Positions 1 through 12,200 of a DNA stretch of 64,000 bases are shown here, piece by piece; position 1 is the stretch's first letter, and every line of letters starts with the position of its first letter. The translations under genes were made by a program, and so were the position numbers. The DNA lies in the NCBI GenBank assembly GCA_000708835.1, contig DF237113.1:62001-126000 (forward strand), in the 5' to 3' direction. The notes beneath the pieces are model-generated. The model made no database searches. It saw only the letters and a program-made list of their open reading frames with translations, and was not told the origin of the DNA. Source of the stretch: Klebsormidium nitens (taxonomy: Eukaryota > Streptophyta > Klebsormidiophyceae > Klebsormidiales > Klebsormidiaceae).

Positions 1-3000
1 CACGCCGCGCGAAGTCGAGACGTTGAAGGAGCTCCGGGTGTCAAAAGTCGCATGCGGGGTGTGGCACACTGCGGCCGTTGTCGAGCACACGACTGCAGAT
101 GGGCTTTCGTCACTCAACCGGCTATACACGTGGGGGGACGGGGATAAGTGCCGGCTGGGCCATGGGAACAAGGTGAGGGCTGCTTTCAAATCCCCTTGGC
201 CCTGGGATAGATATGATTGCTCTGCTTTGTAACCTGCTTGTCAGCACTGGTGCTCTCAAGTATCAGTACTGAGTAAGGAACAGGTGTGTTTTGATGGAGA
301 GCCAGCACGCTTTCTCGGGCCAGCACAAAGCAGCTTTCAGGTTGCCATACAGTTCCGTGTGTGCTTCTCTCCGCAGCTTTGAGGACTGGGATCGGAACAT
401 TTTCCAAGTTAAAGCGAGAAGTCGTGGTTGAGGGGACCACTAGTTGGCCAATCCTGGTCGAAGCCTTGCGCTTGCTTCTTCTGATACGTCTCGCTTTTGA
501 GGGGACCACTAGTTGGCCAATCCTGGTCGAAGCCTTGCGCTTGCTTCTTCTGATACGTCTCGCTTGCACCCACTGCGTCCTGGCTTTCTAAGAATTGTTG
601 TTGTCACCTGGACCGAAGGAAACGAATAGAAGTCAACACCTACATGGATGTTCAGCATTAAGACACTCGGGGTTGGAAAGGCGGTTCGGGTGGGTTTGAT
701 GCGGAGCGCGTGACGTTTGTGGTTTGGAATCTTACCTAAACCCTACACGAGGTACTTTCTTTAGAGGTAAAACTTCTTTTACGTACTAGAATCTACGGAT
801 ATCACTGATGTTACGAACTTCAATCTACCCTTGCAGGAGACCAAATGGGTCCCCACCGTCGTCGAGGCGCTGCTGGGGGAGTCGGTGGTCCAGGTCGCAT
901 GCGGGCACAGCATGACCGTTGCCCTAACTAGCGCGGGGTCCGTTTTCACGTGCGGCAGCGGGGTGTACGGACAGCTGGGCAACCCGTCCGCGTCCGGAAA
1001 GGTGCCCCAGCTCGTTGAGGGGAAGCTCAAGGTAAGGGGTCGTCCATATAACGAACAGATTCTTATATGGTTTGGAGCATTGCATTGAGGTGAGGGAAGA
1101 AGGCTCAGAGGAACATTTTCTGTCACAATTGGTTTAAGATTTGACAGCTCAGATCGAAGTGGCGGAAGAAAAGGGCAAAATCCTGAGGCGCTTGTTGACA
1201 TTGAAGTGAAGCACGAAGCTGGCTGCAGCGATTCAAAGACATGGTGTGCCATTTTTGATTGTTCACGCCTTCTTAAGCACAAAAAGCAGATGAGTAACGT
1301 TCGCAACTTGGACCAAATAAATTGCTTCGCTCGTCAAAGTGCTCTTTATGAGCATTGAACAGACTCATCAGAAAAGCCCCCTCAAAAGTGACGCTGTCAC
1401 TCACACCACTTACCCATTCTGAGCCAGCTTCTAAGATGCCATGACCCAACGATCGAATCCGATTTTTGCAGGGCCAGTTCGTGGACCAAATTGCCTGCGG
1501 GGCCTTCCACGTTGTCGCGCTAACCAGCACGCAGCACATCTACTCATGGGGAAAGGGCGCGAACGGACGCCTCGGGATGGGTGACACCAAGGATCGGGAG
1601 TTTCCCACACTAGTAGAAGCGCTGAAAGACAAGCAGGTAAGAAGCGTTGCCACTCACGATGCTGCTTCGGTGCGTCGTCTCTGAACTCGATGCAGCGCTT
1701 CATGAGCAACCTGCCGGTTTCAGAAGGCATAGGAAGCCTTGAAGTTAGACGACTAAGCTCGTCAAGTCGCAGATACATAGCAAGAACTTTCTTGGGGAAT
1801 TTTGACAGTGTTGCTTTCAGTATACAATAAGCAGGGTGCTTGAAAAGCGCTGTAGTTTCTCCTGGTTTGGTAGGGCCTGGTAGCAGCATCGTGGTTGATG
1901 CAAGAAATTGGTTCAGTGGATTCTGGAGTTCGGAGAAAATCGTGAGCAGAATCCACACACAAGAGTCCCCTGTCCTCTTTTTGGTGGTCATGCCTTTGTT
2001 CATCCGCCCTAGACCCTCGATCCTTCTGGCATTAACCAGGTCGGCGCCAATACGTGCAGCTCTTTTCACCTTCTTCGTCCCTTGTCTTGACCTTTGCTTG
2101 ATCGTCCCAATTTTCCGACGACAAAACCACCTTGTGTGCACCTCCTCATTCTTTGCCTCCAAGTAACAGGAATTGGAGCAGATAATAATATTGTTTTGCG
2201 GTCTGCGTGATCCCTTCACCAAGTCTACCGACCCCTCCACCCGATTCAACCAACCCCGTTCTTTGAATTAGGTCGTCGCTATTTCCTGCGGGTCGAGCTT
2301 CACCGCCGCCATCTGCACCCACAAGTGGGCCTCGGGCGAGGACCACTCCAAGTGCAACCACTGCAAGAACGCGTTCACACTCACCCGGCGGCGCCACAAC
2401 TGCTACAACTGCGGCCTCGTCTTCTGCCACAGTTGCAGCAGCAAGAAGGCGCTCAAGGCCGCGCTCTCGCCCAACCCGGCCAAGCCGTCGCGGGTCTGCG
2501 ATACGTGCTTCAACAAGCTCTCGAAGGTGGGTTCGGTTCTGTTCTTGATTTGTAGTGCCGTAAATGATTTTACAAGTCAACCCGAGAAGTCTTTGTGCAA
2601 AGGTTTGCGTCAAACCTTTCAAGTGAGGGTTGGGGCTTTTCGGGTCGATTGTAAAGAGATCTACGTCAACCCCGGCAAGCCGTCGCGGGTCTGCGATACG
2701 TGCTTCAACAAGCTGTCCAAGGTGGGCTCCATTTCCTTTATATTTTCTTGGATCGAGTGTAGGGCGTTTCAACACTCCACACGTACTGTGTGTTTTGCAT
2801 GCCTGGCAGCGATTAGAATCTGGCACAGTCGCTGTTGGCGAAAAGGCCTCTCGCCTAATTTGGAGTGATTTCACCAATGGGCTGTGGGTCGACTTAAGAA
2901 CAATTCAATGTTAAGTCGAGATTCAATGTCAAGTCGAGATCTGCGATGCACAATGGGAACGAACTTGCGCTATCGTTGCCTCACAACCGCCGAATCACGC

Positions 3001-6000
3001 TGGGCTTGCCCTTTCTTTCAAAGCGAGATTGTTTCGCATGTCAGAAGCTCATGGCTCTTCTTTCTTCCTACCCAATGCAGGCGGCAGACATTGGGGACTC
3101 GTTCACCCTCCCCGCGTGGAAGATGGGTGTTCCGAAGAACAACGTGCGGTCAGTCGGGAAAGCGCCGGTCGCGCCTCCGAAGCCCGCCCCTGCCAACGAC
3201 CCGTTGCCATATCGGACAAACGTCAGCGGCCCGGGCAGAAAGGTGAGGTGCTCTTTTGGCCTCTCCGAACGAGAGCCCACACGAAACTAGTCTGAGCACC
3301 TTCAGGGACTTGCTTGCTCTCAAAGACGAAAGGGAGTTCTAGGAGAAAAACAGAGCTGATAGATCGAATAAGCTGCGAAACTTGCAACCACTATCTCTCA
3401 AAGTTGCCTATAAGACTTATGCACTTTTAGAAAGGAACTTGAGAGGCAATTCGTGCTTTCTCAGTCCAGGAAAGGCAACATAGATTGGGAGCCGTCGACT
3501 GGACTTTCATGCCATTTCCTTCTCGAGTTGGCTGGGAGGCTTTCAGCAGAGGGTGTTTTAGAATATCCAGCACCAAATCTGCTTTCGTCAAACGTATCTG
3601 CATCTCAGGATTCCTTGTGTCTGAAGTCTTCCCCCATCTCCCTCTTACTCGCAGGAAGGTGCTCGGACCGGTCGCGTCACTCCCTCCCCCTTCCCGAACG
3701 CCTCCGACGGACGCCCCCCCCCTGCCATCGCACAAAACCCTGCCGTTGCCAACCTTCGCGAGCGCCCCCCTGCCTCCCGGACCCCCCCTCGGGGCCAGAG
3801 CCCAACGCGGCGGGGGGCTGCGCCGAACAGCGGGTCGTCTTCGCCGAGGGGGGGCTACGAGGAGCTCAAGAGGATCAACGATTCGCTGCACCAGGAGGTT
3901 GTGAGGTTGAACGCGCAGGTGAGCAGCTGGGATAGCGAGGAAAATGTTTGAGGGTACTTTGTAATCTGTCCGTGGTGGAAGGAGTATTGTGGCGGCGGCG
4001 CCAGACAAAATTTCATCGTGTCAGCTCAGAATCATGACATGACGCGAAGAGTTCATTCTTGCAGCTGAACAGCTTGTCTTCTTTCCTCTGGACGTGGGGG
4101 ATGTCTTATCTTCGGTCGTCAAAAACCTCGCTGCCACTTAGCAATGCAGCAACGATTGCTAAGTGTCAAGTCTCTGTTATTGATCCTCTCGAAGGTCTTT
4201 CAGACGTTGACTCTTGCTCTTTAAGGTTTGCTTCGTTCAGCTCCTTCACCTGCTGCGCAAGTCTTCTAGCAACTTTCATTTGCAATCCCTCCGGAATTGG
4301 ACAGTCAATTGCAGCTTAGACCCAGCTCGTCTTCTGGCATGAGGTTTTTGGACTATTCCCACAGACACAGCGCCATTTATACGCTAGCATGTAGTAGGAG
4401 GAACTAAAATTCGTTTCAATCTAAGGAACGCGGAGTTCCAAACCTCTTGAGGTCTGTAACCGGCCCTACCCATTTAAACGCAGGTGAAGAAAATGGCGGT
4501 TTGGGGCGAGGAACAGAGGAGGGTAGCCGGTGCGGGCGGGCGACTGAGAAGACGGTCGTCTACAAAATTGCAAACATCAAAAGCTAACCCCACCAACTTT
4601 TCCATGTGCAGGTGGAGAAGCTGGCGATTCGATGCGAGGAACTAGAGGAGGGGAGCCGGTCGTGCGGGCGGACGCTGAAAAGACGCTTTGCCTACAAACC
4701 CGCAAATCGCAACATTCCTACCCCCACCAACTTTTCTATGCGCAGGTGGAGAAGCTGGCGGTGCGGTGGGAGGAACTAGAGGAGGAGAGGCGGTTCCTGC
4801 GGACGGACGCTGAGAAGACAATTCATCTACAAAAGCGCAATTATCAAAAGTCCTAACCCACCAACTTTTCTATGTGCAGGTGGAGAAGCTGGCGGTGCGG
4901 TGCGAGGAACTAGAGGAGGAGAGCCGGTTCGTGCGGGCGGACGCTGAGAAAAAGGTCGCGCAAGCAAATGCAGCCGCCCATGAGGAGGCAAACAAGGGGC
5001 GCGCCTCGGAGGAGGTCATCCGCTCGCTGCTCGCCCAGGTACGGCTGTTGTCATTTCGCATTATCACAGGGTTTGTGATCCGTCAGGAAAGGTTACTGCT
5101 CGACTCGTGAGGCTTTTTGGGTACCTGCCCTGTAGCGACTAGGGTTTCTCAAAGGCTCCTAGAAAGCGTGCCTCGGAAGAGGTCTCCGCTTGCTGCTGCT
5201 CAACGCTCATTGTGCCGTTGTTATGTGCAGGGTTATGTGGCTGATTAGTAAGCATTGTTGCCTGCTTAGGGAGGTCTGGTAGTTTCGTAAGAAGAAGGAT
5301 GTTTCTTGCAGAAGCAGCCCAAGTTTGGTTACTTCGTACTTCTTCCACTCTTCAGGTGACAATCTTCTGAAGAAAGCGTTTCCCGAAACAACACTGATAG
5401 ATCAACCACCGCAAATTTCGTTCTTATCCAGATCCAAGAGATGGCGGAGCGCTTTGTGACATGACATTCTTTGAAGAAAGCTGTGACAACGTTCCTAGGA
5501 CACCTCTGACCAAACATTTTCCAACCCCTCCATCCCAGACAACGTGGATTGGTTCTGAAGCGACAATCTCTGCAGAGAGCTTCAAAAACGTTTACAGATA
5601 CGTTCATAGACACGGTATTAAAGCTCTCTTGTTAATTTTGAGACAACAACTAGATTTCCTCTCCCTCTAGATCCAAGACATGGCGGAACGGCTCCCGGAG
5701 GACTCGTACCGGTACGGCCGCATCGGCGCAGTGCCCATCAAAGCGAACGAGACGTCTCCTGTCACACGGAGTCCGGAAGGGTCGATATGCGACGACGCGC
5801 CGCCACCTGTTTCAGCGGACCCCCGGTTACGAGCCTTCAGCCTGAGCCCTGCAACTGGGTTGGCGAATCGACCAATGGAGGTAAGTGAACCCATATCGAG
5901 GCGGTAACTCTTTCAGCTTCTGTTGCTACCTTTTGCGGATTTGAGTATGGGGCTGAAGGTTTGCGAATCGTGCTCTAGCCTTGGCCCTGCGACCTTTGTG

Positions 6001-7702
6001 ACGGAGACACAAGAAGCGAATTCTGCACGAATGGTGCTCTGTTCAGTCATGAGGTTTGTCAGCTTGTGTGTCTTTGGTCCAAACATGCACCCAGGAAATA
6101 TTTTCGATGTGTCGCCCGAAATTGCTCTGCGATTCACGCTGAAAAAGCACACAAGAACGAGTAGTCAAAGGCCATCGTTCGCTCTGTTGGGGGTTGCCTG
6201 TCGAGGAGCAGGTTTGCAGTACTTGCGATTGCTGTTTGGAGGAAAGCACAGAAGCACTGCGAGCTTTTGGTGTCGCTTCCTTACTTGGTGCGGATACTCC
6301 CCAAGACAAGCGTTAGCCAAATGCATTGGATAATGACAAGGAAGTCGCCGCAGGCGATGAAAAAGCAGTGATCTATGGGGGCCCACGTTCGCATGACTTG
6401 AGCGGTTGCAAGCTGATTACGTATTAAAAGGGAACTCCGAGTGGCGGCTGATACGCAAAAGCCTCAACCCGAGTCCTGACTCCAACCGCATGCTTTCGCG
6501 CAGTTGTCTGCCTTTGAGGGGCCAATTATAGGTGTTAATCAGCTGGAGACACTGTGTTCGTCGAAACAGTCGTTCCTTCCACAAGCTCCGTTCGGTATCG
6601 ATCGACGAAAGTAAACGCAGGTACGGTATGGAAAAGCCTCAACCCGAGTCCTGACTGGAACCGCACGCTTTCGCGCAGTTGTCTGTCTTCCAGTCGGCGA
6701 AGTGGGACGTCGAAACCAGCCCCCGGGGCTCTCCTCTCAACCTCAGCATGACGAGCTCCCAGGGGGGCGGCCAAAGCATCGAAACCGATTCCCTCAACGA
6801 GAAGAGCACGGTTGTTTCTACGGAGGGGGCCTTCGCAACAGTGACGGAAAAACCCCCCAGGCCGGGACGGTCCAAATTCAGCGCGAGCTCAGAGTCGAGA
6901 GACGGGGAGCGAGTCGAGCAGGTGTCGCAAGGGGTGTATTTGACGCTCCGGACAAACTCGCAGGGAGAGATGGAGCTGAAACGAGTGCGCTTCAGGTGAG
7001 CAGATCGACTGTTCAAGATTCGTCGAAAGTTGGGGGAAGTTCTGGAACCCATCTTTGGGGACCCCCAGGCCGTTTGCGCGCAGTGATTGTGTCCAGTGAA
7101 AGCTGACAAATTTCTGGCTGGTCAGAAGCCGCCCTAGAATTGATAAAGCTCATCTCACATGTCTTGCTGACCAGCGTCTTTGGTGGCCTGATTGAGGATT
7201 CCGCTGCAGCGTTCCTGCTGAGGGTTCCGCTGAAGGACCGGCTGAGGGTTTTGGCTGGAAAGCTTGTAACGCAAACTTTTAAGCAGTGGAGTATGCAGCG
7301 AGTTTCACTCTGGGGAGTCAAAAGTGGCCTGACAGAACGGACATCTGATCTTACTATTCGAGAATTTACACAAACCTCGAGAAATGGAGGGAATAAGGCA
7401 TGACATGAATCCCACATGATGGGTACAGGCCTCGATCCATCCTCGAAAATCGCAGCCGGTCAACAAAGCCGAGCGGTTAAAGAGTTTTCTCGTGGCGTTT
7501 TGTGGTGTTTTGAAGCCGAGCTTGCGCGCTTCGCCCGTCTAGAGGCGCGTCAACGGTAAAGGGACATATTGCCCTTACCTTTTTTGACTCAATTCTGTCT
7601 TGTATGTGCAGCCGGAAGTTGTTCAGCGAGTCGGAGGCTGAGCGATGGTGGGCCGAGAATCGGGCGCGAGTGTTAGGCAACTTTGGAATCCACGTCACTT
7701 GA
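1..7702 (+). CDS. PRAF-type RCC1-FYVE-BRX protein (5' partial)
   Basis: C-terminal 657 residues or so of a PRAF-family protein; the start is upstream of the window. Exons by splice site and phase: 1-172, 837-1031, 1472-1636, 2272-2526, 3081-3242, 3655-3918, 4880-5038, 5671-5880, 6694-6995, 7612-7702 (stop TGA). The first three exons and the start of the fourth encode RCC1 blades (motifs [50 protein letters not shown]). Exon 4 carries a FYVE zinc finger ([35 protein letters not shown]). Exons 6-8 give a Pro/Ser-rich linker and coiled coil. The last two exons form a BRX domain ([21 protein letters not shown], then [13 protein letters not shown]), split by an intron in phase 2. In plants such proteins combine a PH domain, RCC1 beta-propeller, FYVE and BRX and act in membrane-linked signalling; the PH part would be upstream. 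All reading frames join without a break, so the gene looks intact. Several introns contain copied exon edges, listed separately. Confidence 0.93.
428..565 (+). repeat. 69-bp tandem duplication in PRAF intron
   Basis: Two adjacent copies of 69 bp (428-496 and 497-565), identical by eye, in the intron between exons 1 and 2 of the PRAF-type gene. The unit is a multiple of three and stays open on the plus strand as a 23-residue repeat containing WPILVEAL. This faintly resembles the RCC1 string P-T-L-V-E-A-L in neighbouring exons, but the flanking exons join in phase without it, so I read it as intronic. Confidence 0.9.
2667..2729 (+). repeat. Copy of the 3' edge and donor of PRAF exon 4
   Basis: Nearly identical to 2471-2535, offset 195 bp. 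It repeats the last 18 codons or so of the FYVE exon (reading [18 protein letters not shown]) and the start of the intron, including a GTGGGC donor. There are a few third-position changes. The protein does not need it: exon 4 joins exon 5 at 3081 in phase 0. Use of the second donor would require retaining intronic sequence. Confidence 0.9.
4484..4879 (+). repeat. Three degenerate upstream copies of the 5' edge of PRAF exon 7
   Basis: Units begin right after a CAG acceptor at 4484, 4612 and 4746, and the live exon starts the same way at 4880, so spacing is 128, 134 and 134 bp. Each unit repeats the acceptor tract (CCACCAACTTTTC, then GCAG) and about 80 bp of coiled-coil coding sequence ([14 protein letters not shown] in the live copy). 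The 4746 copy stays open until TAA after 36 codons. The 4612 copy has lost one base inside its Arg/Ala-rich part, which shifts the frame. The 4484 copy is the most diverged. Confidence 0.92.
5427..5458 (+). repeat. Short copy of the 5' edge of PRAF exon 8
   Basis: A CCAG acceptor followed by ATCCAAGAGATGGCGGAGCG matches the start of exon 8 (ATCCAAGACATGGCGGAACG at 5671) at 18 of 20 bases. It lies about 240 bp upstream of the live acceptor in the same intron, and similarity stops soon after. It has the same form as the longer exon-edge copies in this gene. Confidence 0.7.
6457..6689 (+). repeat. Direct repeat before PRAF exon 9
   Basis: About 58 bp at 6457-6514 recurs at 6632-6689, offset 175 bp, with only a few substitutions. 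The second copy ends just before the live CAG acceptor at 6691-6693. The first copy lacks a usable AG at the matching place. Both lie in the intron between exons 8 and 9. Confidence 0.85.
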
Positions 7703-9299
7703 GATGCACGCCGCTCGTTGGTGCAATCTTGAGGTGTACTTTGCAAAGCCACATTCAAGGATCGAAAGTTTTGTCTCTAGCGTGCCAAGAATGTTGTTAC
7801 TCGTTTCGAACATTATACGTTCACAATATACAAAGATAGCAAGTCCCCCTGCAAAAGCCTTTTGCGTAATGGGGCCACTCAATACGAGCCGGAAGATCTA
7901 TTGAAGATATCAGTCTCAGGATGTGTAAGATAGTCAGGCGTAGTATTACATTCGAAGTGCGGACCTGTTTCAAAGAATTGTGACAGCCGTCTCACCAGCC
8001 GCACAAAAAAGTTGCTTCAATCGGCGGTTCATTTGGTGGGGGCAGCAAGATGTGGGGAGAAGCGGTGGGGTCTATCAGCCCACGTTTCAGAATGCATTTT
8101 TGTGATCCTTCATGGTTGCCTAGCTGTGTGTACAGGCTGTGCATGTCACTGTGTGTGAACTCTTGACATTTCCAGCTGTAGGGTCCTATCGATCCGCGGT
8201 ACTGACGTCACTCTGAGGTATCTGAGGTTCCTGAGGTACTCAACCGTCCCTTTCAATATGTTGCGGCGCACTGCGCAGATTATCATATCTAGATGGACAT
8301 GCACATGGTTGAGCGCTTCAGTGACAGTCCGAGTGTCATCTAGGGGACCGATGTTTGTTATACTGCCACGAAGGGGTACACATTGCCATATGTTGTTGCA
8401 CCATGGGTCCGCGGAGCTGGAATGGGTTACAAGTATACGTACTCGCGATCCGTGCCGTGCCAGTGCGTGGTAAACTCTTAAGCACTGCATTTCACGTTCT
8501 CATATGCATAAGAACCGTGCCAATGTGCATGGCACTGACTCATACCGTTGACGTACAATTGTACTGGTACATGTAGAGTTATGTATGTTGCAACTGACAG
8601 TCGATGGCCGCGTCGGATGATGATTGTCCACACGAATTTTTAACGTGATTTTTGAATCCAAGATCATTGTCGTCTTTTAGAAACAAATCAAGGTTTGCGC
8701 ATGAGTACTGAAGGGTGCGATGCAATGTGCGATGCAGATTGCAGATGTAGTAGTCTACCCAACCAGCATATTCACGTTCTAACTTGGTCTGGAATTGACG
8801 ATTTGATGATAATGCACTGACGTTTACTGAGTGCAAGATATGTTGCTGGAGATTGTATCGTACACCCGAAGCGTTTGCAACGCAATGTTCTACCTCACAA
8901 TATGTGTCTCACTACAGATTCAATAACGTTTCTAGGTAGACCTGTACGTGGACTGACCGGTCTGCATTTTCCGTTCTTAAATACAACTTACACTGCCTAG
9001 TAGACCAACCTGGAGTCGACTAATTCACGGTGTGGGTTTGTCAGGGACGACGCATCTTGAGCTTAGCGTTTGACGGTTCCAAGCGCCGAAGTCCCTAACC
9101 ACTCCAACCGTCTTCCTTCTAACAAATTGTCAATTCGCATGCAAGGAAACCTTCGTATACCGGGGTGCGTTCTAGCGTGAACAGACACCCTCCCAGAGCT
9201 CCCTCATTCAGCTTCGCACACGAACGCCTCTCCAGGCGCCACGTGGACCAACGGGACGACCGCCACGTGGGCCCAAACAATCTGCCACGTGGCACCGAT
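7703..9299. other. Intergenic, convergent 3' ends
   Basis: About 1.6 kb between the PRAF stop and the NRT2 stop, which face each other. It must hold both 3' UTRs and polyadenylation sites. I see no further coding exon, RNA gene or strong repeat, only short direct repeats around 8210-8245 built on GAGGTACT-like words. Confidence 0.6.
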
Positions 9300-12200
9300 C
9301 TAGACCTTCGCGGCGTCTCTCACGGAGCTCTTTCCGTAAATGCCCAAGTCCTTCTCGGCTGCCGCCGCCGCGGCGGCCTTGCTCGGGCCGCGCTCCCCCT
9401 TCGAGTTCTCCGCGAACTTCATCGCTCCGTCGTGAAGACCCTGCTCCCGTTCCCCCTTGGAATACTCGGACGCGTAATATTCCTCCTCCGTAGCGGTCGG
9501 CTTCTTGCTCGCGGGGATGAACATGCCCCCCCATTGCGGGAACCAGAGGGTGAGGAGGAGTGACGACACCGCGACGATCATGATGCCCATGTAGTAGATT
9601 CCGTCCTGCAAAGGAAACGGAGCAACGGAATGAGAAATAGGACGGAGACGCATAGTGAGTACAAGCAGAGCGGGGAACCCTGGCGCCACTAAGAGCCTCA
9701 GAAAGGAACAATGACGGCAGAATGTGACGTCTGGAATGACGCACACAAAGGGCCAACCTCTAATTAGAAGTGCTAAATATACGTTCGCTGCATCCGGGTT
9801 TGGCTTGGAAAAGGAACCAAGTGCGCACACATTACCCCAACATCTGGCTTGCGCTTAATCTGGCGGCACAACTCTAACGGCAGCTCTGTCAGATGTCAAC
9901 GTGAACAAGAGTATCAGCCTACAAAACGATGACAAATGCACAGCCTAGAGCAAAACTTCGCTCGTAGAAGTCCGTGAATATTACCTGTGTGGCGTATGTA
10001 GTCTTTGGTCCGAAGAAGATGGCGGTCGTGACGGCACTTCCGGCGGAACCCCCCGCGCCGACCAGACCAGAAATGACGCCGAGAGACCGGCGGGAAACGA
10101 AAGGCACGACACCGAAAGTGGCACCGCAGGCCGCCTGAATAGAGGACGCGTGCGCGAGTGTCAGAGTTGACTATTGCTCGCCGGAGAAGATGTTTACAAG
10201 AGACTCTTGTACCGATAGTACCGATATTATCATTTTCAATAATAAAGTGCCGTTCAGCAAGGGAGCGAGTATTGGCATGAATTCTTCGAGTATTGGCATG
10301 AATTCTTGATTCCCGAGATCCAAACTACTGAGGAATGTTTGCAACACAGCTCGAGACCCACACCGTAGACCTGTCAAGCTTTGTAGTCTCAATCTCCACT
10401 TCGACTCCTCAGAACTCTTATCCTACACAACAGCCTTGTAGTCAAGAGTTGCACAACTTCGAAATACACATCTCAAAACTCTATCCTACACTCTACCCTA
10501 CAACAGTCTTGTAGTCAAGAGTTGACGACAACTTCGAAATACATAACTTAAAAACTCTACCCTACAACAGTGTAGTCAAGAGTTGCCGGCAAATTTGACT
10601 CTCAACACATCTCAAATCTCTATTCTACAACAGTCTTGTAGTCAAGACTTGACACAACTTCGAAATACACATCTCGAAACCCTAACCCTGTTGTTGGAAA
10701 CTTCAGACTTGTGGGCTGCTCACCTGGCAGCAGAACGAGAAGAGCAGTAGCAGAATAACGGAGCTCCCGAGGTTCGCCATCTTTCCGAGGATAATGCAGA
10801 AAACACCGCCCAATGTCTGGATCATCCACAAATGCCAGATGCGGCCGCGCATGCCGAAGTGCTTGGCTGCAACGTCGGACAGGATACCCCCGAGCGGGCG
10901 CGAGAAGAAGTTCATGAGCCCAAAGGAAGCGCCGATGGCACCTGCGGGGAGGGTCGGGGGAGGATTAGCGAGGTCAGGGGGAAGGTTCTGCTTAAGCTTA
11001 GGGAGCGGGTTATAGCAAGTACAGAGGGAAGTGGTGGGCGATCGAGAATGTGACATGGGGTGACTGAGGCTACTCAGAGAAAGAGGAGATGAAGAGAGCT
11101 CGATGACCTGGCTACGGGGGCAAGATAATCGAGGTTGAGTGTCAAAGCTGCAGAAGGTGTTTTATCACTGGGGGTGCTTGACACCTTCGATTGACGATAA
11201 GCGGGAACATTGCACGACCTACTGACTGCCCTGATGGCCCTGGGGCGCCAAGGCCCACAATTGACACCAACAAGCATCAGAATCAGGGGACTCAGCAATC
11301 GGCCTACCTGCGGTGTTAAGGTCGACGTGGAAGCGGTCATAGTAGTAGTTTGTGATGACGTTGTCGACGGTCAGCTCGACACCGAAGCAGTACCCGTACG
11401 TAAGGGTCATAACCCAGGTCCGGTAGTTGGTTAGCGCGTAGTAGATCACAACCCAACCCTTGTCCTGCGCCGCTTTGCCCTTGCCCTTAAGTGCGGCGTA
11501 CTGGCCGTCGGGCAGATCCTGCAAAACAGGGTTAAGATGTGGGGTTACTAGGGTCCTTGATCTAACTTCGAAGTTTGCTTCAAGGAACGAGGTTACTAAT
11601 TTTCCAGCAGATGGCTGCGCTTAGGGACGCGGAATTGTAGAGACATTTTTTTTTGCAGTTCAAACAATTTGCCTTTGCGGTTTAATCAAGGCTTTTGATA
11701 AGCCTGCAGACTGGTGGAGGATAGAGGGCTACATTTGTGATGGAGTCAACTTTAGGGTTAAGGTAAACCAAGCAATTAAGCGGCCGCTGATGGACAGAGG
11801 AACTCATGGAGAACTGTCCACTTGCGCAGCAAAAGAAGCAATAGATGGGCTGTTCACTGTTCGTTCCAAACAGTCCAAAGCCCCCAGTTTGCCAAGCAAT
11901 GATGTTGACAGATTCGGAAGAAGGGACAAGTCTCCCATGCTTTTCAACGCATCAGAAGCCAGGCATAGCCTTATCCGTGCAAAGTAGATTTACGTATTAC
12001 TGCGAGCAGAACCGTAGGGTTTTTACCGGTTCAAAAACACTGGGGTATCACAAGCCATTGCTAGAAGAATCTTAAGCTATTGCAAACAGAGTCGTAAGCT
12101 CTTGCGAATGGAATTGCGGGCGATTACGAGCAGCATCATAAGCTATTGTCAACAGAACCATGAGACCCGCGCTCACCTGGGCAAACTGCAGGCACAGGAA

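Noticed and set aside
1431-2249. Minus-strand open frame of 272 codons inside the PRAF gene
   Set aside because: It overlaps a well-supported RCC1 exon and introns on the other strand and shows no domain or biased composition.
2667-2720. Reading the duplicated FYVE terminus as a separate coding exon
   Set aside because: No phase-compatible acceptor with a good tract precedes it, and the protein would carry a second copy of a zinc-ligand segment without its partner cysteines.
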